DNA of 64,000 nucleotides from an uncultured Eubacterium sp. (GTDB lineage Bacteria > Bacillota > Clostridia > Lachnospirales > Lachnospiraceae): NCBI GenBank assembly GCA_947384955.1, contig CANDJC010000001.1, positions 1-64,000 of the forward strand, read 5' to 3'. Below the pieces are notes generated by a model. It did not search any database. It saw only the letters and a program-made list of their open reading frames with translations, and was not told where the DNA came from. Shown here piece after piece: positions 45,283 through 55,066 of this stretch (positions within the stretch are counted from its first letter, which is position 1; every line of letters begins with the position of its first letter). The position numbers and the translations under genes are program-made.

Positions 45283-45942
45283 ATGATTATTTTCGGAACA
45301 AGTATGTTTTCAAAGCTTATGAAATGGTATATAGAAAATGATACGTCAGAAAAGGCAGAAGCATTTACGGTTGAAAAAAAGTACATTTCAGAAGAAGAAT
45401 TTTGCGGTGTCCGGGTGATTCCTTTTGAAGAACTGGAAAATACATTTGATAAAGATAGAATTTCTATATTGAATACTTGTGGCTATCATAATATGAATGA
45501 TGTGCGAAAGAAAGTTTTCGAAATGTGCAAAGATAAAGGATATCATATTCATGATTATATACATTCTTCTGCGATTCTAAACGGTGTGAAAACTGGAGAA
45601 GGAACAATTATTCTGGAAAAAGTGCTGTTTGAACCGTTTGTAGAAATTGGCAGCGGGAATATTTTTGCACCAGACAGCCTGGCTGGTCATGACAGTATCA
45701 TAGGAGATTTCAATTACTTTTCAAGCGGCGTCAGGATATGTGGCAGCTGCAGGATTGGAAATCAAAATTTTTTTGGAACAAATGCAGTTTTAAAAGACCA
45801 TTTATGTCTGGGCAGCTATAATCTTGTTGGTGCTGGGACATATTTGAATGTGGATTTGGAAGAATACATGGTGACATCGCCTGTACCATGCAGAATAAAA
45901 AAATTTTCCAAAGAGAATCTTGACAGGCTGATTAATAGATAG
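45283..45942 (+). CDS. Left-handed beta-helix acyltransferase (NeuD-like)
   Basis: A 219-residue acyltransferase with a hexapeptide-repeat beta-helix. An N-terminal Rossmann-like part (MIIFGTSMFSKLMKWYIEND) is followed by hexapeptide turns (VKTGEGTIILEKVLFEPFVE, GNIFAPDSLAGHDSIIGDFN and GRI-type repeats). This matches the NeuD/PglD-type sugar N- or O-acyltransferases. It follows the RffA-type gene by 24 nt and is likely to acylate the amino-sugar made there. ATG 45283 follows GGGATGAAAG. Confidence 0.85.
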   Translation: MIIFGTSMFSKLMKWYIENDTSEKAEAFTVEKKYISEEEFCGVRVIPFEELENTFDKDRISILNTCGYHNMNDVRKKVFEMCKDKGYHIHDYIHSSAILNGVKTGEGTIILEKVLFEPFVEIGSGNIFAPDSLAGHDSIIGDFNYFSSGVRICGSCRIGNQNFFGTNAVLKDHLCLGSYNLVGAGTYLNVDLEEYMVTSPVPCRIKKFSKENLDRLINR

Positions 45943-45952
45943 TAGGTTAAAT

Positions 45953-47731
45953 ATGATACAAGAGCTGGAATATCCATTTGATGGAAATTTAATTTTGCGA
46001 AAGAGAAAATCTATTCGCAGGAAGCTTGCTGAACAGGATGGTTTGATTATCAAAAAAATAGCTATACTTGGCGGCTCCACAACATATGATATTAAAGAAA
46101 TTCTGGAATTGTTTTTGCTGAATTACGGGATTAAACCGGTATTTTTTGAATCGGAATATGCACGGTACTGGCAGGATGCAATGTTCGGAAATGAAGAGAT
46201 TTCTTTGCTGAGTCCGGATATTATTTATATTCATACATCAGGCAGAAACATTGCTGCGTATCCCGAGCTTACAGATAGCAGGGAGAAAATAGAGAAGCTT
46301 TTAAATCAGCAGTATATGCACTTTGAAAGCATGTGGGAAAAGCTGGAACAGGAATATCACTGTCCGATTATTCAAAATAATTTTGAATATCCATATTACA
46401 GGCTTTTAGGAAATCAGGATGCAGTAAGCCCGTATGGGAGAACAAATTTTGTAACCAGGCTTAACCAGAAATTTTACCAGTATGCCCAGACGCATGAGCA
46501 GTTTTTTATTAATGATATTAATTACCAGTCAGCGGATTATGGATTGAAGGAATGGTCTGATCCTTTTTACTGGTATATGTACAAGTATGCCTTGTGCCAG
46601 GAAGCAATTCCTGTGCTATGCTTTAATATCGCGAATATAATTAAGTCAGTTTTCGGAAAAAATAAAAAAATACTTGCGCTGGATTTAGATAATACTTTAT
46701 GGGGCGGTGTTGTAGGTGATGATGGTGCTGAGAAGCTGGAGCTTGGTCAGGAAACTTCTGCAGGCCAGGCTTATACAGAATTTCAGAGTTATTTGAAGCA
46801 GTTACAAAGCCTTGGTATTTTACTTACTGTAATTTCTAAGAATGAAGAAGAAAATGCGATAGCTGGATTAGAACATCCACAGATGATATTAAAAAAAGAA
46901 GATTTTATTAAGATAAAAGCAAATTGGAATCCGAAAAGTGAAAATCTTATGCAGATTGCTGATGAACTGGCGTTATTACCAGAATCATTTGTATTTGCAG
47001 ATGATAACCCGGCTGAAAGAGAAAATGTAAAGTATCAGCTGCCAGATGTGGCTGTTCCGAGCTTGAATCATCCAGAACATTATATTTGCGAGATTGACCG
47101 TGCCGGTTATTTTGAACTGACACAGTTTTCCCAGGATGATTTAAAAAGAAATGATATGTACAGACAGAATGAAAAGAGGGCAGCAGCACAGAATGTATTT
47201 CATGATTATCATGAGTATCTTCTTTCATTAAATATGCAGGCTGAAATAAAAAATTTTGAACCTGTTTATATGGCAAGAATTGCTCAGCTCACAAATAAAA
47301 GCAATCAGTTTAATCTGACAACAAAACGTTTTTCAGAAGCAGAAATTAAGACCTATGCTTCAAGAGATGATTATATCTGTCTGTATGGAAGACTTTTAGA
47401 TAAATTTGGCGATAACGGAATAGTCACAGTTGTGATGGGCAGGCAGGAAGAGAAGATGCTGCATATTGAATTGTGGCTGATGAGCTGCCGGGTACTGAAA
47501 AGAGGGATGGAAGATGCCATGCTGGATGAACTGGTCAGAAAGGCAGCTGAAAGAGGAGTCAGATTAATAAAAGGATACTATTACAGAACGAAAAAGAATG
47601 CGATGGTAAAGGACTTCTATGGGCAGGCAGGTTTTCAAAAGCGAACGCAAAGTGAGAATGGGGACAGCGAATGGGTATTAGAAACAGAAAATTATAAGAA
47701 GAGAAATTATATTATAAAGGTTTTGAATTAA
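45953..47731 (+). CDS. FkbH-like HAD-IIIC glyceryl-ACP synthesis protein
   Basis: A 592-residue FkbH-family protein, which loads a glycerate-type unit onto an ACP. The N-terminal part (about 37-230) resembles an SGNH-like region (AILGGSTTYDI). The HAD core has KILALDLDNTLWGGVVGDD (D244, D246), with LTVISKNEEENA and FADDNPAERENV. The C-terminal (about 420-592) is GNAT-like (IAQLTNKSNQFNLTTKRFSE). Paired with the ACP downstream, it would create a glyceryl-type or related acyl group for transfer to the sugar. 10 nt after the acyltransferase. Confidence 0.9.
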   Translation: MIQELEYPFDGNLILRKRKSIRRKLAEQDGLIIKKIAILGGSTTYDIKEILELFLLNYGIKPVFFESEYARYWQDAMFGNEEISLLSPDIIYIHTSGRNIAAYPELTDSREKIEKLLNQQYMHFESMWEKLEQEYHCPIIQNNFEYPYYRLLGNQDAVSPYGRTNFVTRLNQKFYQYAQTHEQFFINDINYQSADYGLKEWSDPFYWYMYKYALCQEAIPVLCFNIANIIKSVFGKNKKILALDLDNTLWGGVVGDDGAEKLELGQETSAGQAYTEFQSYLKQLQSLGILLTVISKNEEENAIAGLEHPQMILKKEDFIKIKANWNPKSENLMQIADELALLPESFVFADDNPAERENVKYQLPDVAVPSLNHPEHYICEIDRAGYFELTQFSQDDLKRNDMYRQNEKRAAAQNVFHDYHEYLLSLNMQAEIKNFEPVYMARIAQLTNKSNQFNLTTKRFSEAEIKTYASRDDYICLYGRLLDKFGDNGIVTVVMGRQEEKMLHIELWLMSCRVLKRGMEDAMLDELVRKAAERGVRLIKGYYYRTKKNAMVKDFYGQAGFQKRTQSENGDSEWVLETENYKKRNYIIKVLN

Positions 47732-47749
47732 GAAAGGCGGTTTTTAAAT

Positions 47750-47995
47750 ATGACCCGGGAAGAGGCTTTAAAAAAATTAACGGCAGTATTTCAGGATGTA
47801 TTTGATTATGAAAAAATTATGGTTACAGAACAGACTTCGGCTGATGACATTAAAGAATGGGACAGTCTGATGCATATTACGCTGATTAGTGCTGTTGAAG
47901 ATGAGTTTAAAGTAAAGTTTAGCATGCAGGAAATAATGGAAATGAAAAATGCTGGCGAGATGGCAGGTCTTATCATACAAAAAGTAAATATGTAA
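47750..47995 (+). CDS. Acyl carrier protein
   Basis: An 81-residue ACP. The phosphopantetheine attachment serine is S39 in EWDSLMHITLI. The acidic helical fold is preserved with VEDEFKVKFSMQEIMEMKNA. It follows fkbH by 18 nt and probably carries its product. ATG 47750 follows AAGAAAGGCGG. Confidence 0.93.
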   Translation: MTREEALKKLTAVFQDVFDYEKIMVTEQTSADDIKEWDSLMHITLISAVEDEFKVKFSMQEIMEMKNAGEMAGLIIQKVNM

Positions 47996-48029
47996 AAAGA
48001 ATGTAAGAAAATTTGGGGAGAACGGTTAT

Positions 48030-48929
48030 ATGGTTGATGAATTTATTAAAATGGTTTCAGAAAGAAATCATTTTCAAAATAAGCTATTGAAAGAATGGAA
48101 TATAAATGAAAACGAATACCTCGAATTTGAAAATATTTTGAAATTTTACGTAGCAGAGCAGGGATATCCGCTGGAGTTTTTAGCTGATTCCTATAGTTTT
48201 ATTAATACGATGGTCATGGAAGAAACATATTTTTTTGAAAGAAACAAAAAGTACAGGTTTTCATCTTTTGAGGAAGTAAACCAAAGAGTTTATCAAAATG
48301 ATACCTATATGAAAAAATATATGCTCGGGCTTTGTATTTCAGACTATATATGGATACAGCACTTAGAAATACTGCGATGGTTTGAGCAGGATATAAAAAA
48401 TCAGTCTGAACTGAAAAGAAACAGCTATCTGGAAATTGGACCGGGCCTGGGGCAGTATCTAATCAAGGCATTGCGGTATGGCAGATTCAAGGATTACCTG
48501 GCTGTAGATTTAAGTCCGACATCTGTGGATCAATGTAAAAAGTATTTGGCATATTGCGGCATAGATGACGCAGGATATCATATACTGCAAAAAGATTTTT
48601 TTGAATTTACAACGGAAACGAAGTTTGATTATATTGTAATGGGAGAAGTTCTTGAGCATGTGGAACGTCCGCTGCAAATGTTAAAGAAAATCCGTTCACT
48701 GCTTAATGATGATGGCAGGGCATTTATCGCTACAGTTATCAATGCTCCGGCGATTGACCATATTTATTTATTTCGCTCAAAAGAAGAAGTTCTTTCTATG
48801 GCACAGGAAGCAGGATTTTTGGTTGAAGATTATATTTGCATAACCGCAGGCGGCGTTTCGATGGATAAAGCAGTGAAATACAAACATGCGGTCAATATTG
48901 CAATGATTCTGAAGGGAAACAGGGAATGA
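48030..48929 (+). CDS. SAM-dependent methyltransferase
   Basis: A 299-residue class I methyltransferase. The SAM motifs appear as YLEIGPGLGQYLIKALRYG, YLAVDLSPTSVDQCKKYLAY, FDYIVMGEVLEHVERPLQML and LNDDGRAFIATVINAPA. It may O-methylate the acyl group or the sugar in the flagellin glycan. ATG 48030 follows GGGGAGAACGG. The stop overlaps the next gene by 4 nt (ATGA). Confidence 0.9.
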   Translation: MVDEFIKMVSERNHFQNKLLKEWNINENEYLEFENILKFYVAEQGYPLEFLADSYSFINTMVMEETYFFERNKKYRFSSFEEVNQRVYQNDTYMKKYMLGLCISDYIWIQHLEILRWFEQDIKNQSELKRNSYLEIGPGLGQYLIKALRYGRFKDYLAVDLSPTSVDQCKKYLAYCGIDDAGYHILQKDFFEFTTETKFDYIVMGEVLEHVERPLQMLKKIRSLLNDDGRAFIATVINAPAIDHIYLFRSKEEVLSMAQEAGFLVEDYICITAGGVSMDKAVKYKHAVNIAMILKGNRE

Positions 48930-49327
48930 AAGTAAATCATATCGGATATCTCGTGGCTAATTTGCAGAAGGCAGTGGACGAATTTGAAAAATTAGGCTAT
49001 AAAGCGATATCGGAAGTTACACATGATACATTACGGCTTACTGATATCTGTTTTATGCAGATGGATGGATACATAGTTGAATTAGTGTCGCCTTATGATG
49101 AAAGCTCGGTGGTATCAGGTCTGCTGAAAAAATATAAAAATATGCCTTATCATATTTGTTATGAATCCGATGATTTTGACAGGGAACTGGAATTTTTAGA
49201 AACAAATGGCTATACCAGAATGGGAGATTCCTTAGCCGCGCCAGCGTTAGGGGGCAGGAGAGTATGTTTTTTAATGAACGCTAAAGCTGGAATGATAGAA
49301 ATCCTGGAAAGCAGTGTTTCAGGGTAA
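48926..49327 (+). CDS. VOC-family (glyoxalase-like) protein
   Basis: A 133-residue protein with the vicinal-oxygen-chelate fold: VNHIGYLVANLQKAVDEFEK at the start and DSLAAPALGGRRVCFLMNAK with a closing MIEILESS, giving a likely metal-binding His and Glu. It overlaps the methyltransferase by 4 nt, so it acts in the same pathway, perhaps as an epimerase or isomerase on the carrier-bound acyl unit. Substrate unknown. Confidence 0.85.
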   Translation: MKVNHIGYLVANLQKAVDEFEKLGYKAISEVTHDTLRLTDICFMQMDGYIVELVSPYDESSVVSGLLKKYKNMPYHICYESDDFDRELEFLETNGYTRMGDSLAAPALGGRRVCFLMNAKAGMIEILESSVSG

Positions 49328-49345
49328 AGAGAAGGGGCATTGAAA

Positions 49346-50041
49346 ATGAAGCGGGTAGCAGTTTTGCAGTCGAATTACATTCCGTGGAAGGGATATTTTG
49401 ACATTATTAATATGGTGGATGAATTTATACTGTACGATGATATGCAGTTTACAAAAAATGACTGGAGGAACAGGAATAAAATCATGACGCCTAATGGCTT
49501 GCAATGGCTGAGCATACCAGTTAAAATGAAAGGAAAATTTGGCCAGAAGATTAATGAAACAGTTGTATTTGATCACCGATGGGCAGACAAGCATTGGAAA
49601 AGTATCTATTACAATTATGCAAAGGCAAGATTTTTTAAAGATTATGCAGAACGTATTAAAATGGTATATGAGCAATGTAAAGACGAACTTTATCTCAGCA
49701 TTATAAATTATAAGTTTATCTGTGAAATTTGCAGTATTTTAGGTATCAATACAAAGATTTCATGGAGCTCTGATTACTGTCTGGCAGATGGAAAGACAGA
49801 AAGGCTTGTAAAGCTGGTTAAGGATGCAGGCGGCAGCTGGTACTTGTCCGGTCCCGCTGCAAAAGATTACATTGAAGAGGATTTATTTAAGAGGGCCGGG
49901 ATTATACTGGAATGGATGGATTATTCAGGATACCGTGAGTATACGCAGTTATCAGAAAAGTTCGAACATGGCGTATCTGTTTTGGATTTGATATTTAATG
50001 AAGGTCCAAGAGCGCGTGAATTTTTGATAAGCATGTCTTGA
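49346..50041 (+). CDS. WbqC-family protein
   Basis: A 231-residue member of the WbqC-like family, common in O-antigen and flagellar glycan loci. Characteristic blocks are VAVLQSNYIPWKGYFDIINM, DEFILYDDMQFTKNDWRNRN and WLSIPVK. The molecular role is not established; it is thought to help transfer unusual acyl groups. ATG 49346 follows GAAGGGG; TTG 49340 is in frame upstream but too close to that site. Confidence 0.9.
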   Translation: MKRVAVLQSNYIPWKGYFDIINMVDEFILYDDMQFTKNDWRNRNKIMTPNGLQWLSIPVKMKGKFGQKINETVVFDHRWADKHWKSIYYNYAKARFFKDYAERIKMVYEQCKDELYLSIINYKFICEICSILGINTKISWSSDYCLADGKTERLVKLVKDAGGSWYLSGPAAKDYIEEDLFKRAGIILEWMDYSGYREYTQLSEKFEHGVSVLDLIFNEGPRAREFLISMS

Positions 50042-50134
50042 ATGTGCTGGAAAAAGCAAAAAACAAATATACACAATTTCAATAAAGACTGTGCGTTGAA
50101 TGGAAATGCAAAAATTTAATATGAAGGGTAAAAA

Positions 50135-51169
50135 ATGCTATATATTAGAACAGACATGAATCAGGAAATAGCCACAGGACATATGATGCGCTGTCTTTCG
50201 ATTGCAGATGCGGCTGTATCGCTGGGCGGAGAAGCTTCTTTTATACTTGCAGATAGTCAGGCTCTTGATTTAATTCGTGAAAGAGGCCATGATGCTGTTG
50301 TACTTGGTACAGAGTGGAATGATATGGAAGGCGAACTGAATGTATTATATGAAGTGATTCGTGAAAGGAAAATCAGATTACTGCTGATTGATAGTTATAT
50401 GGTTACAGAGCATTATCTTCATACATTGTCACAATGGGTAAATACGGCGTATATTGATGATAGAAATTCTTTTCATTATCCGGTTCATACATTGATATGC
50501 TATGCAAATTACTGGCAGAAATTTAATTATGTTCTTAATTACAGAGAAACATGTTTATTACTTGGCTCACAGTTTGTTCCGCTTAGGAAAGAATTTAAAG
50601 GATTAAAGCGAAAAGAAGTAAAAAAACATTTGGAAAATATTCTGCTGATGTCCGGCGGTTCAGATAATTATCATATACTGCCTGGTCTGCTTAAAAAGAT
50701 TGATGTGAAAAAATACAAAAATATAGATGTTATTTGTGGCAGATACTGTGCAGATTATGAACAGCTGTGCAGCAGCTATAGTCAGGATAATAATATTCAT
50801 TTCCATAAATCGGTAGATAATATTGAAGACTATATGATATATGCAGATTTGGCAGTTTCTGCTGGAGGAACGACCTTATACGAGTTATGTGCATGCGGCA
50901 CTCCGTCTGTTATCTATTCCTTTGCAGATAACCAGCTTGACAATGTGATACAGTTTGATAAAGATGGTCTGATGGAATATCTTGGGGATGCCCGCTATGA
51001 GGATATATTTTCAAAACTGCCCAGTGTGCTTGACCGCTGTGATAAAGAATATGGTTTGAGAAAAAAACAGTCAGAGGAAATGCAGCATTTGATTGATGGA
51101 TATGGGGCGGACAGGATTGCTGAGAAATTGCAGGAAAATGAGGTAAACATTAAAATGACAAAAATATAA
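50135..51169 (+). CDS. pseG: UDP-sugar hydrolase PseG
   Basis: A 344-residue PseG, which removes UDP from UDP-2,4-diacetamido-2,4,6-trideoxy-altrose in the Pse pathway. It shows the N-terminal RTDMNQEIATGHMMRCLSIA (including His in GHMMR), LLLIDSYMV and the C-terminal ADLAVSAGGTTLYELCACGT and PSVIYSFADNQ motifs. ATG 50135 follows AAGGGTAA-type purines. It sits apart from pseB, but between the second decoration set and pseC. Confidence 0.93.
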   Translation: MLYIRTDMNQEIATGHMMRCLSIADAAVSLGGEASFILADSQALDLIRERGHDAVVLGTEWNDMEGELNVLYEVIRERKIRLLLIDSYMVTEHYLHTLSQWVNTAYIDDRNSFHYPVHTLICYANYWQKFNYVLNYRETCLLLGSQFVPLRKEFKGLKRKEVKKHLENILLMSGGSDNYHILPGLLKKIDVKKYKNIDVICGRYCADYEQLCSSYSQDNNIHFHKSVDNIEDYMIYADLAVSAGGTTLYELCACGTPSVIYSFADNQLDNVIQFDKDGLMEYLGDARYEDIFSKLPSVLDRCDKEYGLRKKQSEEMQHLIDGYGADRIAEKLQENEVNIKMTKI

Positions 51170-51241
51170 AATTAAGGAAAGGAATACATGGCAGCAGTCC
51201 GGTTTGCCTGAACTGTTACCATGAAAAGCAGGGAGCCAGAA

Positions 51242-52357
51242 ATGAATATACCATATGGAAGACAATGGATAGATGAGGATGATATACAGGCTGTAGCAGA
51301 TGTATTAAGAGGCGATTATATTACTACAGGTCCAAAAGCCAGTGAATTTGAGAAAGCAGTCTGCGATTATACAGGCGCAAAATATGCAGTAGCAATAGCG
51401 AATGGAACAGCAGCATTGCATGCTGCGTGCTTTGCGGCGGGGATTCAGCAGGGGGATGAGGTGATAACGACACCGATGACATTCGCTGCTTCAGCAAACT
51501 GTGTACTGTATTGCGGCGGGACACCGGTTTTTGCAGATATTCGGCCAGATACTTATAACATTGATCCTGAAGAGATTCGAAAAAAGATAACAGATAAAAC
51601 AAAAGCAGTCATAGCAGTGCATTATACAGGACAGCCATGTGAAATGGATGAAATACATGAGATTGCCAGAGAACATCACTTAATGGTAATTGAAGATGCT
51701 GCACATGCATTGGGTGCAGATTATAAAGGAAGAAAAGCAGGGTGTATATCTGACATGACAACATTCAGCTTTCATCCTGTGAAACATATTACAACAGGAG
51801 AAGGCGGTATGATTACAACAAATGATAAGAAGCTTTATGAAAAGCTGAAACTGTTCCGAAGTCATGGAATAACCCGTGAAGAACATCTTATGAACCGAAA
51901 TGAAGGGGGCTGGTATTATGAACAGCTTGACTTAGGATATAATTACCGGATTACTGATATACAGTGTGCACTTGGAATATCACAGCTGAAAAAGCTGGAT
52001 AAATTTGTTGCCAGAAGAAAGGAACTGGTTAAGCGTTATAATGAAGCGTTTCAAAATACAGCTGGTATTATATGTCCGCAGCAAATGGAGGGCTGCAATA
52101 ACAGCTGGCATTTATATGTTGTTCAGGTGCATAATCGAAAAGAAGTATTTGATAAATTGCGGGCAGCAGGGATTCAGGTAAATGTGCATTATATTCCTGT
52201 GTATAAGCATCCTTATTATCAGCAGCATGGTTATCAGACAGAATGCTGTCCAAATGCAGAACATTTGTATGAACATATTATCAGCCTTCCTTTGTATGCT
52301 GGACTGACAGATGAACAGCAGAATTATGTGATTGAGCAAATAAAATCTTTTATATGA
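51242..52357 (+). CDS. pseC: UDP-4-amino sugar transaminase PseC
   Basis: A 371-residue PLP transaminase for step 2 of pseudaminic acid synthesis. It shows IPYGRQWIDEDDIQAVADVL, GDEVITTPMTFAASANCVLY, VIEDAAHALGADYKGRKAG and K181 in FHPVKHITTGEGGM. The start is ATG 51242 behind AGGGAG; ATG 51221 is in frame upstream with a weaker site. It completes the Pse set together with pseB, H, G, I and F. Confidence 0.94.
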   Translation: MNIPYGRQWIDEDDIQAVADVLRGDYITTGPKASEFEKAVCDYTGAKYAVAIANGTAALHAACFAAGIQQGDEVITTPMTFAASANCVLYCGGTPVFADIRPDTYNIDPEEIRKKITDKTKAVIAVHYTGQPCEMDEIHEIAREHHLMVIEDAAHALGADYKGRKAGCISDMTTFSFHPVKHITTGEGGMITTNDKKLYEKLKLFRSHGITREEHLMNRNEGGWYYEQLDLGYNYRITDIQCALGISQLKKLDKFVARRKELVKRYNEAFQNTAGIICPQQMEGCNNSWHLYVVQVHNRKEVFDKLRAAGIQVNVHYIPVYKHPYYQQHGYQTECCPNAEHLYEHIISLPLYAGLTDEQQNYVIEQIKSFI

Positions 52358-52438
52358 TATCAATAAGAACAAAGTAATAGCAATTAAGTAATAATGCTCA
52401 ATAAATTGAGACGAATGAGTGTGAGTGGAGAAAATATC

Positions 52439-52801
52439 ATGGATAAAAATAAGAAAGAACAGTTAGAAGCATTGCAGGTATTAAGTGATTTTCAGGACAA
52501 AATCATTGGGAATACTAAAATATTAATAGATGAACTGAAAATAGAGAAAAAGAAAGATACAGATAAGCTGCTGAAAAGTGTAACAGATGCACTGAACTGG
52601 GAAATGAGCATTCTGAATAGTACCCTGGATTTCATTAATGAAAAAGAAGAAGTATTAAGAAAGACGGATATTAATCATGCAGTCATGGCATTATCTGAGG
52701 CATTACAGACACAGAAAGATGATAAGATTGCAGAAGAACTGGAACAGAGTCTGCTGCCGATGCTTCTGCAAGTGAAAGCTGCGGTACAGGAGGTACGGTA
52801 A
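52439..52801 (+). CDS. Small coiled-coil protein of unknown function
   Basis: A 120-residue soluble, highly charged helical protein (KKEQLEALQVLSDFQDKIIG, then ELKIEKKKDTDKLLKSVTDA). No family is recognised. ATG 52439 follows GTGGAG; the frame is open further upstream without a better site. It is convergent with the flagellin at 52872 and shares its hairpin terminator. It is perhaps a flagellar accessory, based on position only. Confidence 0.55.
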   Translation: MDKNKKEQLEALQVLSDFQDKIIGNTKILIDELKIEKKKDTDKLLKSVTDALNWEMSILNSTLDFINEKEEVLRKTDINHAVMALSEALQTQKDDKIAEELEQSLLPMLLQVKAAVQEVR

Positions 52802-52810
52802 ATTTGACAT

Positions 52811-52856
52811 GAAATTGGAGACATTTGTTTTTGCTGAAACAAACATCTCCAATTTC
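52811..52856. terminator. Bidirectional hairpin between convergent genes
   Basis: GAAATTGGAGACATTTGTTT (52811-52830) pairs almost fully with AAACAAACATCTCCAATTTC (about 52837-52856), around a 6-nt loop. It lies between the 52439 gene and the minus-strand flagellin. Confidence 0.8.
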
Positions 52857-52871
52857 TGGTAGAAAACTTCT

Positions 52872-54836
52872 TTATTGCAGTAATGTTAAAACTCCTTTCG
52901 TAATCTGCCCGGCCTGTGCCAAAACAGCCTGTCCGGCTTGTTCCATAATAGAATGTCTGGAATAGTTTACCATTTCTTCAGCCATATCCGTATCCCTGAT
53001 TCTGGATTCTGACGCCTGTGAATTCTCAAATGTATTTGCGTTTGCCGCAAATGCATGTTCCAGTCTGTTCTGGGTTGCGCCGAGTTTTGTTCTCATATCA
53101 GATACGATACTGATGGCATCATCAATAAGTTCGACAGAATCAGGATTATATTTTTTAGACATTGTAATATCGCCAGGTTCTGCTACAGGTTTTGGCCCAT
53201 AAATTTTTTCTGTATAGGTATAATTAATGGTCTTCTGGCTATATGTAACTTCAGCTTCCTGTATCGTAAATTGCTGACGTTCTCCGTTTACATATCTATA
53301 ACCAATAACGGGGGGTTTATAAGTATCAATTACATTCATAGTGTAGCTTCCGGTATGTACGACCTCAACTGCACTCTGCTCCCATAAAAGCAGTTTATTT
53401 TTGTAAGAATCGCTGTAAGCTGTTTCGTAAGTATATCTGTTTAACTTATAAGGCTGCAGCTGCAGTTTATAGCGGGACAAATAGGGCAAGTTAAGATCAA
53501 TAGAATCCCATATGCGGGCACTGCACATAATTTTCAAAGGGTCCTCTCTTATTTCCGAAACGCCTTCAATAACTTCCTGTGTAATAATCTGGTATGTAGC
53601 TACTGAATAAGTTTTAATAGATGCATCAGCGGCATGCATATTCGTTAATGCGGTATCATCGCGGAAATCATAGACAATCAGGCTGTAATCATTCGGTCCG
53701 TCCATTACCCGGTCGAAGTGATTTGCCATACAGTCATTTAAAACGTCCTTTACTTTACTTTTTAAATCCAGTGCAATCTGCTTTGCTAAATCTTTGACAG
53801 CTGCGCTTTCACCGTTTGCACCGGGTGTACCGCCGGTATCATGATTGCTGCTATAAGTTTCTACCAGTTTTTGTATTGCGTCATAATAACTCATAGTATC
53901 GCCCTGATAATTAAATGCTTTATCTGATAAGTTTATATTTCCGCCTACGTCGACCGCCGCAGCATTTTCAAAGCCGGTTGTAATAATACTTTTTTCGTGT
54001 CCGCCGAATGAAATACTGTTTACCTGATAACTGCAGGTTCCGCACGGAAACGATATTTTGGTTCCAATCAGCCCATATACCTTTGTATATAAATCAACAG
54101 AATCTGTAACATTTAACAGCTCACTGAAATCAATCTTAGCAGAAGGATTATCATCAATCTGAGGCGACCATTCTCCTTGCCATACATATCCATCAGGTAC
54201 GACTGCGTTTTGCGGTCCATAATACTTTTTGTCAGCAGGATCCTGACCGTCCCATATAAGCATGACGCCATCCGTATATTCCTGGTTTATACCTGTGTTA
54301 TTTCCAGCTTTTAATTCAGAGTCTACCTTCAGCCAGTTCGGGATATCTTTTGCCAGACGCTTTGTCTCGATTTTTTCAACAACATGAGGGCCTGTTATCG
54401 GAACGCTTGTTAATGGATTTCCCTTTAATATTTTACGGTTGTTAAAAGTTGTAGTATCAGCAATGCGGTCGATTTCACCTAAAATAGCGTCGACTTCCAT
54501 TTGAATAGAATCCCGGTCCCCCTCGGTGTTCGTATCGTTGTATGCCTGTATAGACAGTTCCCGGACACGCTGTAAAATATCATGAACTTCAGATAAAGCT
54601 CCGTCTGCTGTTTTAATTAAAGAAATGCCATCCGTTATATTACGCATGCCTTTATCAAGACCGCGAATCTGCCATCGCATTTTCTCAGAAATTTTCAGAC
54701 CCGCTGCATCGTCCGCTGAACGGTTAATGCGGTAGCCGGACGAAAGCTTTTCGGCGGCTTTTTCTTTTGAGTCTGCTGATATATTTAATTGTCTGCTTGT
54801 AAATTGAGATAATAGATCGTGTGCAATAACCTGCAT
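52872..54836 (-). CDS. Flagellin, large second copy
   Basis: A 654-residue flagellin. The ends are conserved (SSGYRINRSADDAAGLKISE; IRDTDMAEEMVNYSRHSIME then QAGQAVLAQAGQITKGVLTL). The middle (about 145-580) is a very large insert, far beyond the main flagellin's, rich in aromatic and polar residues with beta-rich patterns. This is typical of surface-exposed variable domains. It is read on the minus strand from a sigma-28 promoter (54972-54946). ATG 54836 follows TGGAGGAA. Confidence 0.95.
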   Translation of the reverse strand: MQVIAHDLLSQFTSRQLNISADSKEKAAEKLSSGYRINRSADDAAGLKISEKMRWQIRGLDKGMRNITDGISLIKTADGALSEVHDILQRVRELSIQAYNDTNTEGDRDSIQMEVDAILGEIDRIADTTTFNNRKILKGNPLTSVPITGPHVVEKIETKRLAKDIPNWLKVDSELKAGNNTGINQEYTDGVMLIWDGQDPADKKYYGPQNAVVPDGYVWQGEWSPQIDDNPSAKIDFSELLNVTDSVDLYTKVYGLIGTKISFPCGTCSYQVNSISFGGHEKSIITTGFENAAAVDVGGNINLSDKAFNYQGDTMSYYDAIQKLVETYSSNHDTGGTPGANGESAAVKDLAKQIALDLKSKVKDVLNDCMANHFDRVMDGPNDYSLIVYDFRDDTALTNMHAADASIKTYSVATYQIITQEVIEGVSEIREDPLKIMCSARIWDSIDLNLPYLSRYKLQLQPYKLNRYTYETAYSDSYKNKLLLWEQSAVEVVHTGSYTMNVIDTYKPPVIGYRYVNGERQQFTIQEAEVTYSQKTINYTYTEKIYGPKPVAEPGDITMSKKYNPDSVELIDDAISIVSDMRTKLGATQNRLEHAFAANANTFENSQASESRIRDTDMAEEMVNYSRHSIMEQAGQAVLAQAGQITKGVLTLLQ

Positions 54837-54945
54837 GATTATTCCTCCATGAATCTGTTTTTAAATAGGCCCAGTCCATTAGGCGCCTCTGGTTTATAAA
54901 AGAAAACTACGAAGTAAGTACAAACACATCTATAAGTTTAAATAT

Positions 54946-54972
54946 ATATCGGTTTAAAAAGGTAAAATATTA
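54946..54972 (-). promoter_or_regulatory. Sigma-28 promoter of the second flagellin
   Basis: On the minus strand, TAAT (54972-54969), 15 nt, ACCGATAT (54953-54946), about 110 nt before the start codon. Confidence 0.8.
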
Positions 54973-55066
54973 AGCAGATTTTTGGCCCGCCATAAGGCAG
55001 ACTTTTATTTGATTAGGAAAGATTTCAGCTAAATGTATAATGCGTAACCTTTTTATGGGAATCCGG

